DNA from: Mycolicibacterium helvum
GTDB lineage: Bacteria; Actinomycetota; Actinomycetes; Mycobacteriales; Mycobacteriaceae
Reading direction: 5' to 3'
Assembly: GCF_010731895.1 (NCBI RefSeq)
Contig: NZ_AP022596.1
Coordinates: 6,200,001 to 6,264,000 of the forward strand
Length of the DNA: 64,000 nucleotides
Shown here: in pieces, positions 1 through 10,406 of the stretch
Layout of the letters: each line of letters starts with the position of its first letter
Numbering within the stretch: position 1 is the stretch's first letter
Translations under genes and position numbers: made by a program
Notes under the pieces: generated by a model
Told to the model about the DNA's origin: nothing
What the model saw: only the letters and a program-made list of their open reading frames with translations
The model's database searches: none

Positions 1-1054
<1,054 letters not shown>

Positions 1055-1065
1055 TGGCGCACACC

Positions 1066-1944
1066 CTATCCCGTCGAGACCTGCGGCTCAGCGCCAGCGG
1101 TTGGCGGTGGTGGCGCCGCATGGATCTCGCGGTCGAGTTCGGCGTCCACCTCGGTATCGGCCGGGAAGCTCGGCTCACCGGCGATGATGTGCTGCAACCA
1201 CAGCTTGGCCTGCACCACGGGCCGGCGCACATAGCGTTCACGCTCCAGGGCGCGGTGCATCTTGCGGGGTTTGTCCTGGTAGTGCCAGCGCGCCCACGGG
1301 GCGTGCGGCCGGGACAACCGGATGGCGCCGACAAACAGCAGTGGCGTGATGAACATGCCGACCAGACCGGTCCAGACCTTGCCCTTGAGCAACACGACCA
1401 CTGCTAGCGCCAGGGTCAGTGCGGCGAAGACGACGACGACGGCGCGGGCCCCGACCGAGTCGTCCGCGCGCCAGATCCCGATGTCGAAGAACGACAACGG
1501 GTTGAATCCCATGATCAACAGGCCCGCGACGGCGATCGCGGCGAACACCGCGTCCACCGACGCCCGGCCGTCCTCGGCCCAGTACACGTCCTCCAGATGC
1601 AGGATCAGCGCGAACTCGTCCAGTACCAGGGCCGCGCCGATCCCGAAAATGATTGCCGCTGCAGTGAATTCACCGATCCCGCCGTCGACAGCCAGGGTCA
1701 CCATGGTGACTCCGGAGATCATCACCAAGACGATGCCGATCACGACGTGGTGGATGTGCAGCCCTCCGCGGCCGGAGATGTTGCGCGGTTGCCACCACTT
1801 GCGGGGAGCGTCGTTGCCGGCGTTGTGGCGGATGTAGCGCACGATCGTCCTGGTCACGAAGAACGTGAGGATGAACGCGATCAGGCACCACATCAGCGGC
1901 ACGCGCCCGGGGGCGACGACGTCGAAGTGCAGGTGGAAGGACAC
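1066..1944 (-). CDS. conserved multi-pass membrane protein (Rv2180c-like)
   Basis: About 292 aa, function unknown. It begins VSFHLHFDVVAPGR and has about seven hydrophobic segments separated by short loops. There is a polar loop with HIHHVVIG and an acidic stretch LDEFALILHLEDVYW; the clustered His and acidic residues look like a possible metal site, which is inference. The reading frame stays open to 2139, but that longer form would run into the divergent mannosyltransferase gene starting at 2039. The GTG at 1944 gives a length close to the M. tuberculosis homologue. The C-terminus is Pro/Ala rich. It ends 11 bases before the RNase AS start, so the two are probably co-transcribed. Confidence 0.78.
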   Translation of the reverse strand: MSFHLHFDVVAPGRVPLMWCLIAFILTFFVTRTIVRYIRHNAGNDAPRKWWQPRNISGRGGLHIHHVVIGIVLVMISGVTMVTLAVDGGIGEFTAAAIIFGIGAALVLDEFALILHLEDVYWAEDGRASVDAVFAAIAVAGLLIMGFNPLSFFDIGIWRADDSVGARAVVVVFAALTLALAVVVLLKGKVWTGLVGMFITPLLFVGAIRLSRPHAPWARWHYQDKPRKMHRALERERYVRRPVVQAKLWLQHIIAGEPSFPADTEVDAELDREIHAAPPPPTAGAEPQVSTG

Positions 1945-2038
1945 GGGGTCAGAAGATACGCCCGATAACCCCGATGGGGGCCGGCACGGCCGGGATAACT
2001 CTCGGCGCGTCGCACCCCGGAGATAGTCTGGTGGCGAC

Positions 2039-3361
2039 ATGACTATGCAGCGGTTGCCCGGCGTGGGCAGTGTGACAGGGCCCTGGCTGACCGCGGCGTG
2101 GCGGGTGACGCAGGTGGCGATCATCGCGCTGGTCATCAACGCCGGCTGGCTGTTGTTCGCGAAGATCCCTTACCGCATCGACATCGAGGTCTACCGGATG
2201 GGCGGGCAGGCCTGGCTGGACGGCCGGCCGCTGTATGCCGGCGACGCGATGTTCCACACGCTGGCCGGGTTGAACCTGCCGTTCACCTATCCCCCGCTGG
2301 CGGCCATCGTCTTCAGCCCATTCGCCTGGATGTCGTTGCCGGTGGCCAGCGTGACCATCACGGTCATCACGCTGATCCTGGTGCTGCTGTCCACCTGGAT
2401 CGTGCTGACCCGCCTGGCCGTCTGGCCGGTCTCAGCGGCCACCCGGGAGCCGGCATGGCTGCGTCGCGCCTGGCTGGCCGCGGGGATCGTGGCGCTGGCC
2501 GTGATGTACCTCGAGCCGATCGACGCCAACTTCGACTTCGGCCAGATCAACGTCGTGCTGATGACGCTGGTGATCGCGGACTGTCTGCCGCGGCGCACCC
2601 CCTGGCCGCGCGGAATGCTGCTGGGCATCGCGATCGCGCTGAAGCTGACACCCGCGGTGTTCCTGCTGTACTTCGTCCTGCGCCGGGACGGCCGCGCCGC
2701 CCTGACCGCGGTCGCCTCGTTCATCGCCGCCAGCCTGCTGGGCTGCGCACTGGCGTGGCGCGATTCGGCGGAGTACTGGACCACGACGGTGCTGCACACC
2801 GACCGCATCGGCAGCGCGGAGCTCAACACCAACCAGAACATCGCCGGCGCGCTGGCCCGGCTCGGCCTGGACAAGAGCACCCACTTCGTCCTGTGGACGC
2901 TGGCATGCTTCGCGGCGCTGGCGCTGACGATCTGGGCGGTCCGGCGAGTGCTGATGGCAGCCTCCGCCGCAGCAGGAGATTCGGGGGATGAAACGACCCT
3001 GGCGCTGATGTGCGTGGCCCTGTTCGGACTGATGGTCTCGCCGGTGTCGTGGTCGCACCACTGGGTGTGGGCACTGCCAGCGGTCGTCACCGGCACGGTC
3101 ATCGCCTACCGTCGCCGCAATGTCGCACTCGGTCTGGTCACCGCCGTCGGGGTGGTGGTGATGGTGTGGGTTCCCCTGGAGTTGCTGCCCAAGCACCACG
3201 AGGAGACGGCGTCGTGGTGGCGCCAGCTGCTGGGGATGTCCTACGTGTGGTGGGCGCTCGCGGTGATCGTGGTCGCGGGGCTGACGGTGGCCACGGCGGG
3301 CGCTACCCCGCGGCGGTCTCCGGGATCCGCGCCGGTGGCTCACCTGGTCCACCCGGCTTAG
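2039..3361 (+). CDS. GT87 polyprenylphosphomannose-dependent alpha-1,2-mannosyltransferase
   Basis: 440-aa integral membrane glycosyltransferase of the GT87 (PimE-like) family, orthologous by position and sequence to Rv2181, which adds alpha-1,2-mannose branches to the mannan backbone of lipomannan/lipoarabinomannan. Around ten membrane segments are visible. The first extracytoplasmic loop carries [20 protein letters not shown], where the Asp of RIDIE corresponds to the proposed catalytic base in this family. The donor would be polyprenyl-phosphate mannose on the periplasmic face. ATG start at 2039, divergent from the Rv2180c-like gene; its 3' end overlaps the convergent plsC gene by 59 bases. 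Confidence 0.9.
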   Translation: MTMQRLPGVGSVTGPWLTAAWRVTQVAIIALVINAGWLLFAKIPYRIDIEVYRMGGQAWLDGRPLYAGDAMFHTLAGLNLPFTYPPLAAIVFSPFAWMSLPVASVTITVITLILVLLSTWIVLTRLAVWPVSAATREPAWLRRAWLAAGIVALAVMYLEPIDANFDFGQINVVLMTLVIADCLPRRTPWPRGMLLGIAIALKLTPAVFLLYFVLRRDGRAALTAVASFIAASLLGCALAWRDSAEYWTTTVLHTDRIGSAELNTNQNIAGALARLGLDKSTHFVLWTLACFAALALTIWAVRRVLMAASAAAGDSGDETTLALMCVALFGLMVSPVSWSHHWVWALPAVVTGTVIAYRRRNVALGLVTAVGVVVMVWVPLELLPKHHEETASWWRQLLGMSYVWWALAVIVVAGLTVATAGATPRRSPGSAPVAHLVHPA

Positions 3362-4034
3362 GGTCCGTGTTCTTCAGCGTCGCGGCGTAGATGTCGACGT
3401 ACTCCTGGCCGGACAGCTCCATCAGCTCGTACATGACCTCGTCGATGACGGCGCGCTCGATGAACCGGTTGCCGGCCAGACCGTCGAATCGGGAGAAATC
3501 CATCGGCTTGCCGAAGCGCACCGTCACCCGGCCGAAGCGCCACATTTTCGATCCGGGCGGGTTCACGACGTCAGTTCCGATCATCGCGACCGGAATCACC
3601 GGAACCTGAGTTTCCAGTGCCAGCCGAGCCAGCCCGGTCTTGCCCTTGTAGAGCCGGCCGTCCGGTGAGCGGGTGCCCTCGGGATACATGCCGAGCAGCT
3701 TGCCCTGCTTCAGCAGTCGCTCGGCGGTGGTCAGTGCGGCCTGGGCGGCATCGGCGTCGGCACGGTCGATCGGCACCTGACCGGCGGCCGTGTAGAACCA
3801 CCGGGTGAACCAGCCCTTGATGCCGGTGCCGGTGAAATATTCGGACTTGGCCAGGAACGTGATCCGCCGGCTCACCACCAACGGCAGATAGAAGCTGTCC
3901 GCCACCGCCAGGTGATTACTGGCCAAGATCACCGGCCCGGAATCCGGAACGTATTCCAGCCCTTCAACTTTCGGCCTACCGAGCAATGCCAGCAGGGGGC
4001 CCATGAAGATGTACTTGAACAGCCAGTACCACAT
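3303..4034 (-). CDS. 1-acyl-sn-glycerol-3-phosphate acyltransferase (PlsC family)
   Basis: 243 aa. Transfers an acyl chain to lysophosphatidic acid in phospholipid synthesis, or a related acceptor. The LPLAT motif I is N40-H41-x4-D46 (NHLAVADS), motif III is PEGTRSPDG with E119, and an FPEG-like region lies near 118-121. A hydrophobic N-terminus ([18 protein letters not shown]) suggests membrane association. Homologue of Rv2182c. The Gly/Pro-rich C-terminal tail overlaps the 3' end of the convergent mannosyltransferase. The exact acceptor lipid is not decided by the sequence. Confidence 0.88.
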   Translation of the reverse strand: MWYWLFKYIFMGPLLALLGRPKVEGLEYVPDSGPVILASNHLAVADSFYLPLVVSRRITFLAKSEYFTGTGIKGWFTRWFYTAAGQVPIDRADADAAQAALTTAERLLKQGKLLGMYPEGTRSPDGRLYKGKTGLARLALETQVPVIPVAMIGTDVVNPPGSKMWRFGRVTVRFGKPMDFSRFDGLAGNRFIERAVIDEVMYELMELSGQEYVDIYAATLKNTDPKPGGPGEPPARIPETAAG

Positions 4035-4141
4035 GGGGCCTCCCGATCGGTCACGCGCTTTGGGCTAACTCTACCCAGGCGGGCGGACACCGACCACAGG
4101 TCAGGCCCGGTTCACACCGGATAGTCAGGGCCCGCGGCGGC

Positions 4142-4513
4142 TTACTCCTCGACGCTGACCGGGATGTGTTGGTAACGGGTCGGCCCGGGGCCAGGCGAAT
4201 CCGGCCCGGGCTCATCGGGTGGTACACCGTCGGGCCCGGGTCCGGGCTCGCCTTCGCCGCCCTCGGCGACCATCGCCCGGATCATCGTCACCAGAGCCAC
4301 GCTGTGCTCGGCGACAACAGTCAGCAGCGGGTGCTGTTCACCGTTGACCAGCGCGGCCAGCGCACACACCGGGCACCACACCTGCTGACATTTGCCCGGT
4401 GGGCTGCCCGCGGTCATTGCGGCGCCGGCACGGACGGCTGGATCGAGCCGGTCCAGGATCGCCTGGGCCAGCGCACGCAGTTCGGGCCCCAAGTCGGGAT
4501 GTGGGCCGTTCAC
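4142..4513 (-). CDS. conserved hypothetical protein (Rv2183c-like)
   Basis: 123 aa if started at the GTG at 4513, which overlaps the stop of the upstream ArsA-like gene in a GTGA arrangement, a sign of translational coupling. The central part has a C-x4-C-x2-C cluster (CQQVWCPVC) followed by a helical stretch (ALAALVNGEQHPLL), and the C-terminus is a Pro/Gly-rich low-complexity tail. No enzyme motif is visible. The Cys cluster could bind metal. Its function is unknown; the coupling suggests it works with the ArsA-like ATPase. Confidence 0.75.
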   Translation of the reverse strand: MNGPHPDLGPELRALAQAILDRLDPAVRAGAAMTAGSPPGKCQQVWCPVCALAALVNGEQHPLLTVVAEHSVALVTMIRAMVAEGGEGEPGPGPDGVPPDEPGPDSPGPGPTRYQHIPVSVEE

Positions 4514-5796
4514 GCGGGCCACACCTCCGGGTTGGGTCGAAAGCGCACGGTCAGCTCGGTACCGCGCAGTGCCGCGTCCACCACGATGCACCGCCGCAAC
4601 ACCGACGCCAGTCGCACGCGGCGTCGCATCCCTGCGGCGCCGATGATCAAGTCGTCGTCGACCCGGCCCAGTGTCAGTGTTTCCGGATCGATTTGCGGCA
4701 ACTCTAGCCGCATGCGGTAGATCACATCGACCCCCGAGCCTGATTCCCGATCCACCACGGGCTTCAGCGGCCCTGGCGGCGGCGAGCCGTCTCGCCGGCG
4801 CGCGCTGTCGAGCAGCTGGCCGAGCGCCTTGGCCCCGATCGGCTCACCCGCCAGGTGCGGCGCCAGGACCAGCGCAACGTCGCCGATCGCACCGGCGAGC
4901 TCGTCGAGCACCGCCTGCTGCTCGACGATCCGCTCGGAGTACCAGTCGAAGGCGGGATGCTCAGGCAGGTTGCGGTACTCGTACGAATCATCCTGGACCA
5001 GAATCTGATTGACGATAAGTTCAGCCACCCGCAGCCCCATCAGCACCAGCGAACCCAGGGTGCGCACAGCCTCGGCGGCGACCACCCGCTCGGCGGTCAA
5101 CACCAGATGCGCACTGACCCGCCGTCCATCGGTGAGCAATGCGGACAACCCTTCGACCCCGCCGCTGATCCCCTCGATCACCGCCACGGTGGCGGCGCTG
5201 TGCGCGCTGTCGAGGGCAGCGCTGAGCCGGCGATGCCGCGGCCAGGCCCGCTCGATGTACATCGCGAACGCCGCGGGCAACGTCAGCATCCGCATGGCGT
5301 CGGCGGTCGAGGCACAGTCGACAACGATGTAATCCCACCGGCCCGAGTCGGCCAGTGCCGCGACCTCAGCCAGGCCGAGCACCTCCTGAATCCCTGGCAG
5401 TGCGGAAAGCTCCTCCGGGGCAACGTCTTTGAGATCAGAATCAGGGAATCTGGCGGCCAGAACCGGCGCGATGGCCCGCCATCTGCCCTCCAACAGCGCC
5501 AGGGTGTCCAGGGCGAGCGCGTCGAGGTGGCCGCCGCCGACGGCGTCGGTGCCCTCTTCGGTGAGAATCCGCACCGGCTCACGCCCACCGGTTGGCGCAA
5601 CCGCAACACCGAGGACATCACCCAAGGAGTGGGCCTGGTCGGTCGACACCGCCAGCACCCGTTCGCCGGCCAGTGCCGCGCGCACCGCCGTCGCCGAGGC
5701 CAGCGTCGACTTGCCCACACCGCCCTTGCCGACGAAGAAGCTGATCCGGGCCTGGTCAGTCAGGCCCGCATCGGCGGGGGCGTCACCGGGGGTCAC
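4510..5796 (-). CDS. ArsA-like anion-transporting ATPase (P-loop)
   Basis: 428 aa, homologue of Rv2184c. The N-terminal deviant Walker A motif FVGKGGVGKSTLA (about residues 22-34) places it in the ArsA/Get3/MinD class of dimeric P-loop ATPases. A switch-like segment STDQAHSLGDVLG follows, and IVVDCASTADAMR is the Walker B-like region. The second half is less conserved. No arsenite-binding cysteines are obvious and no arsenic genes are nearby, so the ArsA name describes fold rather than function. GTG start at 5796 directly abuts the stop of the SRPBCC gene, and the 3' end is coupled to the Rv2183c-like gene: one operon. Confidence 0.85.
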   Translation of the reverse strand: MTPGDAPADAGLTDQARISFFVGKGGVGKSTLASATAVRAALAGERVLAVSTDQAHSLGDVLGVAVAPTGGREPVRILTEEGTDAVGGGHLDALALDTLALLEGRWRAIAPVLAARFPDSDLKDVAPEELSALPGIQEVLGLAEVAALADSGRWDYIVVDCASTADAMRMLTLPAAFAMYIERAWPRHRRLSAALDSAHSAATVAVIEGISGGVEGLSALLTDGRRVSAHLVLTAERVVAAEAVRTLGSLVLMGLRVAELIVNQILVQDDSYEYRNLPEHPAFDWYSERIVEQQAVLDELAGAIGDVALVLAPHLAGEPIGAKALGQLLDSARRRDGSPPPGPLKPVVDRESGSGVDVIYRMRLELPQIDPETLTLGRVDDDLIIGAAGMRRRVRLASVLRRCIVVDAALRGTELTVRFRPNPEVWPA

Positions 5797-6231
5797 TCAG
5801 CCCTCGACCCATTTCTTCAGGTCCTTGAGGGCGGTGTCGGTGAGCCGCCGCTCGGCCTTGCGCTTGAGTAGCCCGATCATCGGGATGACCAGGTCCACTG
5901 ACAGTTCGTAGGTGACATCGGTTCCAGAACCCTTGGGGGCCAACGTATATGCACCGTCGAGCGCCCTCAGCAGCGAGCTCGACACCAGCGACCAGCGCAC
6001 CGACTTGCGGTCGGCAGGCCAGTCGTAGGACAGGACCATGGTGTCCTTGAGTACCGCGGCATCCAGCACCAGCCGGGCAGTCAGCGGGTAACCCTGTTCG
6101 TCGGAATCGAGAACTTCGGTCTCCTTGTACTCCGAGACCCACTGCGGGTACGCACCGATATCGGCGATGACGTCCATCACGGTGCGGGGATCCGCGTCAA
6201 TGTAGATGGTCTGCGCCGTCTTGTCAGCCAC
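5797..6231 (-). CDS. SRPBCC (START-like) lipid-binding family protein, TB16.3-like
   Basis: 144 aa, closely resembling M. tuberculosis TB16.3 (Rv2185c) in length and in the starts ADKTAQTIYIDADP and SEYKETEVL. SRPBCC proteins form a hydrophobic cavity that binds lipids or polyketides; the ligand here is unknown. The frame is open upstream to 6294, but the GTG at 6231 gives the exact family length. Its stop codon is immediately followed by the GTG of the ArsA-like gene, so it is the first gene of a three-gene operon. Confidence 0.88.
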   Translation of the reverse strand: MADKTAQTIYIDADPRTVMDVIADIGAYPQWVSEYKETEVLDSDEQGYPLTARLVLDAAVLKDTMVLSYDWPADRKSVRWSLVSSSLLRALDGAYTLAPKGSGTDVTYELSVDLVIPMIGLLKRKAERRLTDTALKDLKKWVEG

Positions 6232-6328
6232 TGTTGCCAATTCCCGTCGCTTTGCGCTGCGCGACCCGAGAAGATCGCGCTCCCTCGGCCACAAACGGTA
6301 CCCTCCCGGCCCAGGGTGTGACCCGATA

Positions 6329-6718
6329 TCAGTGCCGGGGTGCGACGCCCACCGGGCGGGCCGCCTCCAGCGTCGTTTTCACCTCGAACGCCATCCGTTT
6401 CCCGGCGACCCGACGCTCATGGGTCAGCTTCGGCAGGTTCATCTTGGCCAGTTGCCAGGCCGCGACGCCGGAAGGCTCGGCGTGCAGAAAGTAGTGCAGC
6501 AGCACGCCGTCGAGCACCGGTTCGAGCCAGATTTCCATGGTGCCGGTCAGCGGACCGGTGACCGTCCACCGCACCCCTTTGTCGGCGCGGTCCTCGACGA
6601 CCTCCAGTCGCAGATCCGGCCACCATCGCCGCCAGCTCGCACAGTCCGAGACCGCGCGCCCCACCGCCGCCGGATCAGCCGCGACGAACGTCTCGTCGGC
6701 GACCTGGATGCTGTTCAT
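6329..6718 (-). CDS. SRPBCC family protein (Rv2186c-like)
   Basis: 129 aa from the ATG at 6718 ([19 protein letters not shown]); an in-frame codon at 6733 could also serve. The START-like pattern shows an N-terminal beta strand, then W-rich helices ([18 protein letters not shown]), a central antiparallel sheet ([19 protein letters not shown]) and a long C-terminal helix with [28 protein letters not shown]. It is the second SRPBCC gene in a row and so probably a distant duplicate of TB16.3, but it is separated by 97 bases and can have its own promoter. Divergent from fadD15. Confidence 0.82.
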   Translation of the reverse strand: MNSIQVADETFVAADPAAVGRAVSDCASWRRWWPDLRLEVVEDRADKGVRWTVTGPLTGTMEIWLEPVLDGVLLHYFLHAEPSGVAAWQLAKMNLPKLTHERRVAGKRMAFEVKTTLEAARPVGVAPRH

Positions 6719-6782
6719 GGGCACTAGCTTCACATATCAGACCCGCGAGGCCACCGCCCGCCCGTTGACTACGCTGGTGGAC

Positions 6783-8582
6783 ATGCGTGAATACAGTGTT
6801 CCGGCGTCGTTCACCATTGGCGAACACGACAATGTGGCCAGCTCCGTCTACGACCACGAGCGGACCGATCCGGACTACGTGATCGTCCAGCGCCTCGTCG
6901 ACGGCGCCTGGACCGACGTGACCTGTGCCGAGGTGGCCGCCCAGATCCGCTCGGCGGCCCTGGGATTGATCGCCGAGGGTGTGCAGCCCGGTGACCGCGT
7001 GGCGATCCTGTCGGCGACCCGCTACGAGTGGGCCCTCCTCGACTACGCGATCCTGTCGGTCGGCGGCGTCACCGTTCCCATCTACGAGACCTCCTCGGCC
7101 GAGCAGGTCCGCTGGGTGCTAGAGGACTCCGGCGCGGTGCTGGTCTTCACCGAGACCGACGCACACGCGCAGATGGTCTCCGAGCTTCACGACGAGCTGC
7201 CGGCCCTGCGCACCGCGCTGCGCATCGAGTCCGTGGGCCCCACCGCACTCGACGAGCTGGCCGAACGTGCGGCCAGCGCCGACCCCGCAGAGCTGAACCG
7301 CCGGCTGGCCGAGCTGCGATCGGCCGACCCGGCGACCCTGATCTACACCTCGGGCACCACCGGCAGGCCCAAGGGCGTCGCACTGACCCACGCCAATCTG
7401 ATCTCCGAAATCCGTGGCGCCACAACGTGTTTCCCGACGCTACTGCGCCAGAACGAACGTCTTCTGGTCTTCCTGCCGATGGCCCACGTACTGTCCCGCG
7501 CGCTGTCGATGACCGCGTTCGCCAACAAGGTGACGCTGGGCTACACCAGCGATATCAAGAACCTGGTGCCGATGCTGCAGTTGTTCAGGCCGACCATCGT
7601 GGTCTCGGTGCCCCGGGTGTTCGAAAAGGTCTACAACACAGCGGAGTTGAACGCGCGCGACAGCGGCAAGGGCCGGATCTTCGAGTTGGCCGCCAAGACC
7701 GCGATCGCCTACAGCGAGGCGCAGGCGTCGGGCGAGCCCAATCTGCTACTCAAGGCCGCGCACGCCGTGTTCGACCGGCTGGTCTACGGCAAGCTGCGTG
7801 CCGCGCTTGGTGGCGACTGCCACGCCGCCATCTCCGGTGGCGCCCCGCTCGGCAAGCGGCTGGGCCACTTCTACCGCGGCGTCGGGCTGTCCATCTACGA
7901 AGGCTATGGGCTGACCGAGACCAGCGCCGCGATCACGGCGAACCGGATCGGCGAGCTGAAGGTGGGCACCGTCGGCAAGCTGATCCCTGGCAACGCCATG
8001 AAGGTGGCCGGGGACGGCGAACTGCTGGTCAAGGGGGGCGTGGTGTTCACCGGCTACTGGCACAACGAGAAGGCCACCGCCGAGTCGATCGTCGACGGCT
8101 GGTTCCACACCGGCGATCTGGCCAGCGTGGATGCCGACGGCTTCCTGTCGATCACCGGCCGCAAGAAGGAGATCATCGTGACCGCGGGCGGCAAGAACGT
8201 CGCACCCGCCGTCCTCGAGGATGCGCTGCGGGCCCATCCGCTGATCAGCCAGGCGATGGCCGTCGGTGACAAACAGCCGTTCATCGGCGCGCTGATTGCC
8301 ATCGACCCCGAGGCGTTCGACGTCTGGAAGTCCCACCACGGCAAGCCGGCCGGTGCGTCAGTCGGTGATCTGCGGGATGATCCGGATCTGATCGCCGAGG
8401 TCGAAATGGCCGTCAAGGACGCCAATCAGCATGTGTCGCATGCGGAGTCGATCCGCAAGTTCCGCATCCTGCCGTGCGATTTCACCGTGCTGACCGGTGA
8501 GCTGACGCCGACGCTGAAGGTCAAGCGCAACGTGGTGGCGGAGAAGTTCGCCGACGAGATCGAGGCGATTTACACGAAGTGA
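6783..8582 (+). CDS. fadD15: long-chain fatty acyl-CoA synthetase FadD15
   Basis: 599 aa. Activates long-chain fatty acids to acyl-CoA through an acyl-AMP intermediate. The AMP-binding P-loop [11 protein letters not shown] is at about 186-196, the second motif [11 protein letters not shown] at about 377-387, and [16 protein letters not shown] and [17 protein letters not shown] carry the hinge. The catalytic lysine region near the C-terminus reads [12 protein letters not shown]. The ATG at 6783 ([17 protein letters not shown]) matches the start of M. tuberculosis FadD15; the frame is open upstream but that part would overlap the divergent SRPBCC gene. The final 62 bases overlap the convergent acyltransferase gene. 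Confidence 0.94.
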   Translation: MREYSVPASFTIGEHDNVASSVYDHERTDPDYVIVQRLVDGAWTDVTCAEVAAQIRSAALGLIAEGVQPGDRVAILSATRYEWALLDYAILSVGGVTVPIYETSSAEQVRWVLEDSGAVLVFTETDAHAQMVSELHDELPALRTALRIESVGPTALDELAERAASADPAELNRRLAELRSADPATLIYTSGTTGRPKGVALTHANLISEIRGATTCFPTLLRQNERLLVFLPMAHVLSRALSMTAFANKVTLGYTSDIKNLVPMLQLFRPTIVVSVPRVFEKVYNTAELNARDSGKGRIFELAAKTAIAYSEAQASGEPNLLLKAAHAVFDRLVYGKLRAALGGDCHAAISGGAPLGKRLGHFYRGVGLSIYEGYGLTETSAAITANRIGELKVGTVGKLIPGNAMKVAGDGELLVKGGVVFTGYWHNEKATAESIVDGWFHTGDLASVDADGFLSITGRKKEIIVTAGGKNVAPAVLEDALRAHPLISQAMAVGDKQPFIGALIAIDPEAFDVWKSHHGKPAGASVGDLRDDPDLIAEVEMAVKDANQHVSHAESIRKFRILPCDFTVLTGELTPTLKVKRNVVAEKFADEIEAIYTK

Positions 8583-9699
8583 GCCGGTTCAGCAGCCAGG
8601 CCAACGGAATCGTGACGCCCAGCGTCAGCAGGTACAGGCCGGGCAGTGAGCCGGTGAACAACGGCCAGCCCAGCACCGCGCCCAGCACGACAGCCATCAC
8701 CAGCACGTGCAGCAGGAAGATCTCGTAGGAGATCTCGCCGAGCCACACCATGGGCTTGCTGGCAATCAGCCGGTCGAACATTCCGCGCCCGCCCAGCGTC
8801 GGCGCCGCCACGACCAGCGTCGCGATCGCGGCATACAGCAGCGCCTTGGCCAGCGGCTCCCACAGCGGTACCGGACCCATCGTGACCGCACCCGCCACCG
8901 GCGTGGACACCACCAGGTAGAGGATCGCCGCGACCGGCACCAGCAGCCCGGCCCGCCAGCGCACCCCCATCACGCTCAGCACGGCCACCGCCATCCCGCC
9001 CGCGAACGGCGCCAGCTGCGCCGGCAGCCACATCCCGGCCGAGTTCGGCAGCCAATCGCTTGTGTTGAGCACGAGCAGCCACAGCGGACTGATCGCGGCC
9101 AGGCCGGCCAATCCGGTCAGCAGCCGGGCCGGGCGCCACCGGTCACCGCACAGCACCACCAGCAGCAGATGGGCCAGCAGCGGCAGAACCGCGTAGAACG
9201 CCACCTCCACGGCCAGGCTCCAGGTTTGTGACAGGCCGCGGTGCAGGTAGGTCAGCAGATAGTTGTCGGTGTAGATCTGCGTCAGCGTGAGGTGCCGGAT
9301 CAGTCCCGAAACACTTTGGCCGGGGTTGGGGCCGGTCGAATAGAACGAGTACACGCCGTAGGCCAACAGGACGGTCACCACGTAGGCCGGCATGATCCGG
9401 CGCAGCCGGCGCCGGGCGTAGGCCCGCGCAGACGGTGCCAACGTCCCGTCGGCCGCCGCGGCGACCCACGGGCGGAACAGCAGAAAGCCGGACAGCGCGA
9501 AGAAAATCGACACCCCAACCTCCAGGCGCGCCCATACGACACCGATGTAGCCGTGGGTCAGCTTGCCGGTCGCGAAGGCTGCGTGGGTGCCGACCACCAG
9601 CAGGGCCGCCAGCGCCCGCAGCCCGGTCAGCGAGTCCAGCCGGCCATCCTCCCGCCGGGATACGCCGGCGCGGAGGTCGAGGTCAGAGCCGGCCAGCAC
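8521..9699 (-). CDS. acyltransferase 3 family (OafA/YrhL-like) membrane protein
   Basis: 392-aa integral membrane O-acyltransferase. It has the family opening [22 protein letters not shown] with the conserved His, then [33 protein letters not shown] and about ten membrane segments. Such proteins transfer acetyl or other acyl groups to extracytoplasmic sugars or lipids; the acceptor is unknown. GTG start at 9699. The C-terminal tail is short and basic and overlaps the end of fadD15. In M. tuberculosis fadD15 is followed directly by pimB, so this gene and the next are extra here. Confidence 0.82.
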   Translation of the reverse strand: MLAGSDLDLRAGVSRREDGRLDSLTGLRALAALLVVGTHAAFATGKLTHGYIGVVWARLEVGVSIFFALSGFLLFRPWVAAAADGTLAPSARAYARRRLRRIMPAYVVTVLLAYGVYSFYSTGPNPGQSVSGLIRHLTLTQIYTDNYLLTYLHRGLSQTWSLAVEVAFYAVLPLLAHLLLVVLCGDRWRPARLLTGLAGLAAISPLWLLVLNTSDWLPNSAGMWLPAQLAPFAGGMAVAVLSVMGVRWRAGLLVPVAAILYLVVSTPVAGAVTMGPVPLWEPLAKALLYAAIATLVVAAPTLGGRGMFDRLIASKPMVWLGEISYEIFLLHVLVMAVVLGAVLGWPLFTGSLPGLYLLTLGVTIPLAWLLNRLTSCKSPRSRRRTSPPPRCA

Positions 9700-9745
9700 C
9701 CGGGCGACGGTAGCCGGACAACCCGTGAAACTGCTGAGCCGCAGC

Positions 9746-10396
9746 TCAGATCAGGCCCGCGACGAAGCCCGCCGCCTGATCTGGGTACGGCGGCAGCTCG
9801 TAGGCACTGTGCGCGCCGCGGTCGCGTCCATCCGAGCAGATCGGGTCACCACCGCTGCACACGTCGATGGCGCGGCCGGCGAACTGACCCGTGCTCGACA
9901 ACGGTGTGCCGAACCGGGCGCCGGGATTGCCGAACACCGCGACCGCGGCGACCCTACCGGCGGCCGCCGGCGGCAACGGCGGCGCCGACCCGATGCTGCC
10001 GATCCGTTGTCCGACCGGTGGCACGCCGGCCAACATCGACACCGCGGCCGCGCCCTGGGAGAACCCGCCCAGCACCAGCGAGGTCTGTGGGCACCGGGCA
10101 CCCATGTCGGCGATGCGAGCGGCCGCGTCGTCGGCGCCGGATGCCGCCGCGAGGAAGTTCAGGCTGGCCGGGTAGTTCACCGCATAGGTGTCCATCGTCC
10201 GCCCGCCCAGCCGCGGGGCGAGTGCGTCGGCGAAAGCCTGGCCCACCCGCCCGATGCCGGGCGGTTCGCCGGTGCCGCGGGCGAAGATCACCTCGACGTC
10301 GGGACAGTCGTCGGCCGTCGCGAGACCGACCGGGACAAGCAGCGCCGCAACGGCGGCCAGGACACCGCCGAGCGCCGTCACGCGGGTCATGCTCAT
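9746..10396 (-). CDS. secreted cutinase-like esterase (Culp family)
   Basis: 216 aa from the ATG at 10396. An N-terminal signal peptide (hydrophobic stretch 7-25, likely cleavage near ATA-DD) is followed by mature sequence starting DDCPDVEVIFARGTGE, the typical cutinase N-terminus. The nucleophile elbow is G-F-S113-Q-G; C31/C102 and the CSGGDPIC pair are the expected disulphides, and the later Asp and His complete a Ser-Asp-His triad. Mycobacterial Culps are extracellular esterases or phospholipases, some thioesterases. It lies between the acyltransferase gene and pimB, outside its usual M. tuberculosis context. Confidence 0.88.
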   Translation of the reverse strand: MSMTRVTALGGVLAAVAALLVPVGLATADDCPDVEVIFARGTGEPPGIGRVGQAFADALAPRLGGRTMDTYAVNYPASLNFLAAASGADDAAARIADMGARCPQTSLVLGGFSQGAAAVSMLAGVPPVGQRIGSIGSAPPLPPAAAGRVAAVAVFGNPGARFGTPLSSTGQFAGRAIDVCSGGDPICSDGRDRGAHSAYELPPYPDQAAGFVAGLI

Positions 10397-10406
10397 CGGC
10401 ACATCG

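Noticed and set aside
1945..2139. N-terminal extension of the Rv2180c-like membrane protein.
   Set aside because: It overlaps the divergent mannosyltransferase and has no membrane-protein character; GTG at 1944 gives the expected length.
4510..5796. Arsenite efflux function for the ArsA-like ATPase.
   Set aside because: No arsB, arsC or arsR nearby and no obvious metalloid-binding cysteines; only the ATPase fold is supported.
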